Part shown: positions 60,236 through 64,000 of the stretch, in pieces
Numbering within the stretch: position 1 is the stretch's first letter
How the letters are laid out: each line of letters opens with the position of its first letter
Source: Actinoallomurus iriomotensis
GTDB taxonomy: Bacteria > Actinomycetota > Actinomycetes > Streptosporangiales > Streptosporangiaceae
DNA: 64,000 nt
Reading direction: 5' to 3'
NCBI RefSeq assembly: GCF_030269445.1
Contig: NZ_BSTJ01000007.1
Coordinates: forward strand, 1-64,000
Made by a program: the position numbers and the translations under genes
Notes under the pieces: model-generated
Databases searched by the model: none
What the model was told of the DNA's origin: nothing
The model's input: the letters and a program-made list of their open reading frames with translations, nothing else

Positions 60236-61012
60236 TCAGATGCCGGACGCGTGTTCGCGTACGGCTCGGGAGACGAAAAGGAAGCGGTCGCCGCGTGTGT
60301 GGATGTGGGCCAGGTCGAAGGCGCGGCCGGTCGCGTCGCGGATCACCTGTTCGATGGTGATCAGCGGGGGGCCCTCGGCGACGTCGAGCAGCGGGGCGTT
60401 GGTGGCGTCGGCGGGTGCGCAGCCGACGACGAACTCCGACTCGCCCAAGCCGATTCCGGCGTCCCGCAGCAGGGCGTACCAGTCGGTGTCGAACGGCAGG
60501 GCGAGCAGCCGCTCCGCCTCCGGGAACAGCACATAGTTGGTGGCCAGCGCGGTCGGTTCCTCGTCGAGGAGGGCGACGTACTCCAGGCGCAGGCACGGGA
60601 CGCCGGGCGGCGCGCCGAGGCGTTCGGCGGCGATGGCGGGCAGCGGGATGGTCGAGCGGTCGAGCACCCGTGGTCGCAGGCGGCGGTTGAAGACGCTGTC
60701 CACCCGGGGGTCGGCCGCGCCGTGCGCCTCGGCCAGGCGGGCGAGGACGGCGTGTACGACGACGTGGGTGCCGACGCCCTGCCTGCGGTCGATGAGTCCC
60801 TCGCGGCGCAGCAGGGCCAGCGCCTCGCGCACGACCGCCCTGGTCACGCCGTACGAGGTCATCAGTTCCGGCTCGCCGGGCAGCTGTCCGGCGGGAAAAC
60901 CGTCGCGCAGGATCGCGGAGCGCAGCAGGTCGCGGAGACGGCGGACGTGAGCGTCCTGGCTTCCTCCCGGCCCGTACGACGCCGTCACCATGGCCGTGGA
61001 CATTACGGACAT
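60236..61012 (-). CDS. GntR-family regulator, HutC type
   Basis: 258 residues: winged helix HVRRLRDLLRSAILRDGFPAGQLPGEPELMTSYGVTRAVVREALALLRREGLIDRRQGVGTHV and a C-terminal UTRA ligand domain (RPRVLDRSTIPLPAIAAERLGAPPGVPCLRLEYVALLDEEPTALATNYVL). UTRA regulators bind small effectors such as sugars, amino acids or purine products. Located between the permease and the amidase genes, it likely controls both. The start is uncertain among ATG 61012, 61003 and further upstream. Confidence 0.87.
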   Translation of the reverse strand: MSVMSTAMVTASYGPGGSQDAHVRRLRDLLRSAILRDGFPAGQLPGEPELMTSYGVTRAVVREALALLRREGLIDRRQGVGTHVVVHAVLARLAEAHGAADPRVDSVFNRRLRPRVLDRSTIPLPAIAAERLGAPPGVPCLRLEYVALLDEEPTALATNYVLFPEAERLLALPFDTDWYALLRDAGIGLGESEFVVGCAPADATNAPLLDVAEGPPLITIEQVIRDATGRAFDLAHIHTRGDRFLFVSRAVREHASGI

Positions 61013-61084
61013 GTCGTTTCGCCGCGATTCCGGCTCGGTTACCCGGTCATTACGCGGCCAGGTCATCAGGGCGGTGCCCATGGG

Positions 61085-62746
61085 TCAGCCGACCTCCTCG
61101 GTGGCCGCGCCGACGGGGGCGGACACCGTACGGGCCGGAGCCGTGGGCATGCCGAGCGGCACGGGTCCGCCGCCGGGCCGCCAGGCGCTGGGTTTGCACC
61201 GGTCGCGGCACGAGCCCTCGGTGGAACAGCAGAGCGAGCAGATCGTCCCGCCGTGGTACGGGCAGGCGGCCATGTCGGCGGTGTCGTACGAGCCCGCGCA
61301 GACCGTGCACGGCAACTCGCCGTCCGGCAGGTCGCTGGTCCGCGCGATGTACCAGCGTCCCCGGGTCGCCGCCGCGATGACGGGCGGCAGCACGAGCGCC
61401 AGCACCAGGGCGATGAAGGGTGACAGCGCCGCCGCGGTCGCGCCGAAGGCCCCGTAGTAGGCCGTGATCGCGGCCGCCGCCGCGATCACCATGGAGCCGA
61501 ATCCCACCGGGTTCACGTTGTAGAGGTGGGCGCGCCGGAACTCGATGTGCGCCGGGGAGAGCTTGAGCAGCCGCTTGTTGATGAGCAGGTCCGCGGCGAG
61601 CGCGGCGATCCAGGCGATGCCGACGTTCGCGTACCAGGCGAGGACCGTCACGATGTGGTGGTAGACGTCCAGCTCCATGAGCACCAGCGCCAGCCCCACC
61701 TGCAAGAACACCCACGCGGCGCGGCCCGGGTGACGGTGCAGCAGCCGGGAGAAGAAGTTCGACCACGACAGCGAGCCCGAGTACGTGTTCATGATGTTGA
61801 TCTTGATTTGGGAGAGCAGGACCAGCAGGCCCGCGAGGACCAGCGCGGCGGTGTGGTTCCCGGTCAGCCGCTGGTAGACGACGGTGAACAGTTCGACCGG
61901 CTCGGCCGCCCGGTCCGGCGTGGTCTGCGTCTCCGCGTACCCGACCAGCAGCGTGGACGCGAAGAAGATGACGACGGCGAACAGTGTCAGGCCCGGCCCG
62001 CCGAGGATGACCGCGAGCCGCCACCGGCCCGCCCGGCCCGGCTTCGAGTCGGGCATGAGCCGCAGGTAGTCGCCCTGCTCGCCGACCTGCGCGGCGAGGG
62101 ACAGCTGAGCGGCGGCGATGGTGAAGACCGCCAGTACGGTCACGCCGGTGGCCGCCGTCGCGGGGATGTGCGGGTGGACCATGGTGTGCGCGGCGTGCGG
62201 GGCGGTCGCCGCGGACCCCAGCGCGACGCCGATCAGCGCCACCCACAGCGGCCAGGTCCACGCCTGGAACTTCGCGGTGAAGCTCATGCCGTACACGGTG
62301 AGCGGGATCATCACGAGGGCGACGACGGCGTAGGAGATGTGCAGGTCGAGGTGGGTCAGAGCGGTCAGGGCCTGCGCCATGATGGCGCCCTCGTAGGCGA
62401 GGAAGATGAGCGTGTACGTGGCGTAGACCAGCGAGGTGAGCGTCGAGCCTAGGTACCCGAAGCCGGCGCCCCGGGTCAGCAGGTCGATGTCGATGTGCTT
62501 GCGGGCGATGGCGAAGGCGGCGGTGAGAGTCAGCGGAAACGTCACCGCGGTGGCGACCGCGAAGCCGAGCAGGGCGTTGCCGAACCCGAACGCGTTGACG
62601 AACGCGGCGTCGAGCGCGTAACCGGCCATGGCCGACAGCCCGGCCAGACAGCTCAAGAAGATCATCCAAGGTGACCAGGAACGGAAGGCGCTCGGCGCGT
62701 ACCGGAGGGAGTAGTCCTCCAGCGCCGGATTGTCCGCGAGATCCAT
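61085..62746 (-). CDS. NCS1-family permease with a C-terminal Cys-rich domain
   Basis: 553 residues. Residues about 25-470 hold 12 helices of the purine/cytosine/allantoin permease type (SWSPWMIFLSCLAGLSAMAGYALD...). The last 80 residues form a hydrophilic Cys/His module: CTVCAG, CPYHGG, CSLCCS and CRDRC, which could bind zinc or a cluster. Similar Cys-rich tails occur on some transporter-like sensors, but this cannot be proven here. It probably imports the substrate of the downstream amidase. Confidence 0.83.
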   Translation of the reverse strand: MDLADNPALEDYSLRYAPSAFRSWSPWMIFLSCLAGLSAMAGYALDAAFVNAFGFGNALLGFAVATAVTFPLTLTAAFAIARKHIDIDLLTRGAGFGYLGSTLTSLVYATYTLIFLAYEGAIMAQALTALTHLDLHISYAVVALVMIPLTVYGMSFTAKFQAWTWPLWVALIGVALGSAATAPHAAHTMVHPHIPATAATGVTVLAVFTIAAAQLSLAAQVGEQGDYLRLMPDSKPGRAGRWRLAVILGGPGLTLFAVVIFFASTLLVGYAETQTTPDRAAEPVELFTVVYQRLTGNHTAALVLAGLLVLLSQIKINIMNTYSGSLSWSNFFSRLLHRHPGRAAWVFLQVGLALVLMELDVYHHIVTVLAWYANVGIAWIAALAADLLINKRLLKLSPAHIEFRRAHLYNVNPVGFGSMVIAAAAAITAYYGAFGATAAALSPFIALVLALVLPPVIAAATRGRWYIARTSDLPDGELPCTVCAGSYDTADMAACPYHGGTICSLCCSTEGSCRDRCKPSAWRPGGGPVPLGMPTAPARTVSAPVGAATEEVG

Positions 62747-62930
62747 GTCGCTCCCTTGTGCGTGGAACCTGGGCGGGAACGCTAAGGACGCCCGGTTGCC
62801 ACCTGATGACGGGGCGATTGCGCGCTGTTACGCCGGAACCGCACCGCTGTGACGTGGGAAGACGCACGGAGCGACGGGAGATGCGCCGTCGTCCGGAGGG
62901 TTCGGCCGCGGCTCGGCGCGGCCGGGATCG

Positions 62931-63221
62931 TCAGCCCTCGCGCTCGTGGAGCTCTCGGACGAGCAGCGGCAGCAGGCCGGGAAGGTGCCGCTCGATCGTG
63001 TCGCGGCGCAGGGACACCGCGCTGCCGTTGCCGTGGTGGCGCTGGTCGATGAGCCCGGCTTCACGCAGCACGCGGAAGTGATGGGTACGGGTGGCCTTGC
63101 CGACGGGGAGGTCGAAGGAGCCGCACGGGCGTTCGCCGTCCGTGGGCGCGTCCGCGAGCTCGGCCACCACACGACGCCGCGAGTCGTCGGAGAGCGCGGC
63201 GAACACCTTCCCCAGGTCCAC
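62931..63221 (-). CDS. ArsR-type helix-turn-helix regulator
   Basis: 96 residues. MDLGKVFAALSDDSRRRVVAELADA and GKATRTHHFRVLREAGLIDQRHHGNGSAVSLRRDTIERHLPGLL form the winged helix; HHF in the recognition helix is typical of a group that regulates efflux or redox genes. There is one Cys only (PCGSF), so metal sensing is unlikely. The GTG start is chosen because the frame begins at the helix. A candidate operator lies at 63249-63268. Confidence 0.82.
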   Translation of the reverse strand: MDLGKVFAALSDDSRRRVVAELADAPTDGERPCGSFDLPVGKATRTHHFRVLREAGLIDQRHHGNGSAVSLRRDTIERHLPGLLPLLVRELHEREG

Positions 63222-63248
63222 GGTTCACCCCCGGCCTTCCGTCGCAAA

Positions 63249-63268
63249 GGTACGGCTTACATCGTACC
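63249..63268. promoter_or_regulatory. Candidate operator of the ArsR-type regulator
   Basis: GGTACG-GCTTACAT-CGTACC has perfect six-base arms, 28 bases upstream of the regulator start. It would suit autorepression. Confidence 0.45.
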
Positions 63269-63397
63269 AATGCCGGACGCTAGTTTCCGCAGGTATGGAA
63301 ATCGTCATACCTGAGGTGTCCGGCCCCATCGGCCTCTACGGGTTCGCCCGCCCCGCCCCGAACGCGCGGCGGACCACTGGCTGCTGCCGCTCAGCTG

Positions 63398-63432
63398 AAG
63401 GGGCCGGCCGCCGAACCGGCGGCCGGCCCCTT
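63398..63432. terminator. Very strong hairpin terminator
   Basis: A perfect 16-base stem, AAGGGGCCGGCCGCCG paired with CGGCGGCCGGCCCCTT, with a three-base loop. It lies 12 bases after the carboxypeptidase gene stop codon. Confidence 0.9.
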
Positions 63433-63444
63433 CGTCTCAGGCGT

Positions 63445-64000
63445 TCAGCAGGACCTGGTCCAGGAGCACTCGAGGTTCTGGCCGGACGGCGCCCGGCGTA
63501 CCGCGTTGACGGCGGCCGTGGGGCCACCGGCGAGCCGTACGGCGATCTTGTCCTCGATGTCCTTCGGCGCACCGCCCTGGTAGCCGTTGAACATGCTGGA
63601 GAAGACCAGCTTCTCGCCGTTCGGGTCGGTCACGTACCCGGACAGGGCGCTGACGCCGGTCAGCGTGCCGGTCTTGCCGTGCAGGTTCCCCGCGGCGGGC
63701 GTGCCGGTCATCCGGGAGGCCAGCGTGCCGCCCACGAGCGGATCGGGCTCACCGGCGATGGGCAGGGCGTTGTACCAGGTGTCGAACCAGCTCTGGGACC
63801 GGGCGCTCCTCAGCACGTTCGTGATCTGCTGCGGCGTGGTCTTGTTGGTGGCGGCCAGCCCGGACCCGTCGGTCAGCTTGATCTGCGAGGTGTCGACTCC
63901 GTGGTTCTTCAGGTACGCCGTGACCCCGGCCAGGCCGGCGTCCCAGGTGCCCTTGCCGCTGACCTTGCGGCCGATCGCCTTGACGACGGTCTCGGTGATC
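63445..64000 (-). CDS. D-alanyl-D-alanine carboxypeptidase (PBP4/S13 family), C-terminal part
   Basis: The gene continues beyond the right edge; 184 C-terminal residues are visible. LTDGSGLAATNKTTPQQIT contains the SxN-like element of peptidase S13 and NLHGKTGTLTGVSALSGYVTD contains the KTG box. The active-site SxxK lies outside the window. It trims or cross-links peptidoglycan stem peptides in the periplasm. The tail CSWTRSC has two Cys that may form a disulphide. Confidence 0.87.
   Translation of the reverse strand, partial: ITETVVKAIGRKVSGKGTWDAGLAGVTAYLKNHGVDTSQIKLTDGSGLAATNKTTPQQITNVLRSARSQSWFDTWYNALPIAGEPDPLVGGTLASRMTGTPAAGNLHGKTGTLTGVSALSGYVTDPNGEKLVFSSMFNGYQGGAPKDIEDKIAVRLAGGPTAAVNAVRRAPSGQNLECSWTRSC

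Noticed and set aside
58638-60536. Long plus-strand frames opposite the amidase that read through the G-rich minisatellite
   Set aside because: The repeat simply lacks stop codons in these frames; the amidase on the other strand has its full catalytic triad.
63295-63395. A short rightward frame starting MEIVIPEVSG, divergent from the ArsR-type regulator
   Set aside because: It has a plausible start but no stop before the terminator in the same frame and no recognisable family. It may be a remnant of a lost target gene, but the evidence is too thin.
1-64000. tRNA, rRNA, CRISPR arrays and replication origins
   Set aside because: I looked for cloverleaf arms with CCA-type ends, regularly spaced repeats and DnaA-box clusters and found none I could support.

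Overview
The window is GC-rich (about 70 percent) actinomycete chromosomal DNA with frequent GTG and TTG starts, many ATGA stop-start overlaps and an actinobacterial gene set: an F420-type LLM oxidoreductase, DUF2277, an SAV_915-like protein, a CpnT-like giant protein and NarL-type two-component systems. A member of the Streptosporangiales, perhaps Thermomonosporaceae, is my inference; no rRNA or other marker gene is present to confirm it. I saw no rRNA, tRNA, CRISPR array or prophage. The only transposon is a broken IS110 copy.

Layout. 1-13 kb: a NarL-type two-component pair, a membrane esterase, a double-DUF427 protein, a P450, a DeoR regulator, a second small two-component pair, a glycosyltransferase and a CapD-like sugar-nucleotide protein, an orphan response regulator and an alpha-methylacyl-CoA racemase. 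13-19.6 kb: a 49-residue membrane peptide, an orphan sensor kinase, an acetyltransferase, a holin-4-like membrane protein, a histidine phosphatase, a lipoprotein-like solute-binding/VWA protein and a RodZ-C-like protein. 19.6-23.4 kb: decayed copies of the copC 3' end around the IS110 remnant, then an intact YcnI-CopC copper pair and a membrane protein. 23.6-27.5 kb: a secreted operon of phosphodiesterase-fold protein, NamZ-like exo-muramidase and serine hydrolase, probably for cell-wall sugar recovery. 27.7-28.9 kb: a TerC family protein behind a probable yybP-ykoY manganese riboswitch. 28.9-35.6 kb: a LysR-headed catabolic island (sugar-acid-type isomerase, dehydrogenase, hydrolases, SnoaL-like protein) whose MFS transporter is a pseudogene. 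35.6-37.8 kb: a scar built from copied pieces of tex and terC, plus a TetR/membrane-protein divergon. 37.8-43.4 kb: Tex, a sirtuin and several small proteins. 43.4-49.8 kb: a 2138-residue CpnT-like protein with no ESX secretion genes beside it. 50-58 kb: regulators next to the genes they probably control (MarR with a flavin oxidoreductase, ArsR with MFS, MerR with an LLM oxidoreductase). 58.3-62.7 kb: an NCS1 permease, GntR regulator, amidase and AtzG-like subunit operon. The window ends inside a D-alanyl-D-alanine carboxypeptidase.

The most unusual signal is a family of six very short leader frames (14-23 codons) placed directly before three unrelated genes. Most copies begin MSER, end in a run resembling LPTKEG or LPTKED, carry a Shine-Dalgarno sequence in their last codons and stop on or next to the following start codon. 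Three of them stand in tandem with a 68-bp period between the capD-like gene and the glycosyltransferase, and every stop overlaps the next start. They look like portable translational-coupling cassettes. The second notable item is the giant CpnT-like protein, whose C-terminal 1450 residues appear to contain five diverged copies of a helical-plus-beta module and no toxin domain I can recognise.
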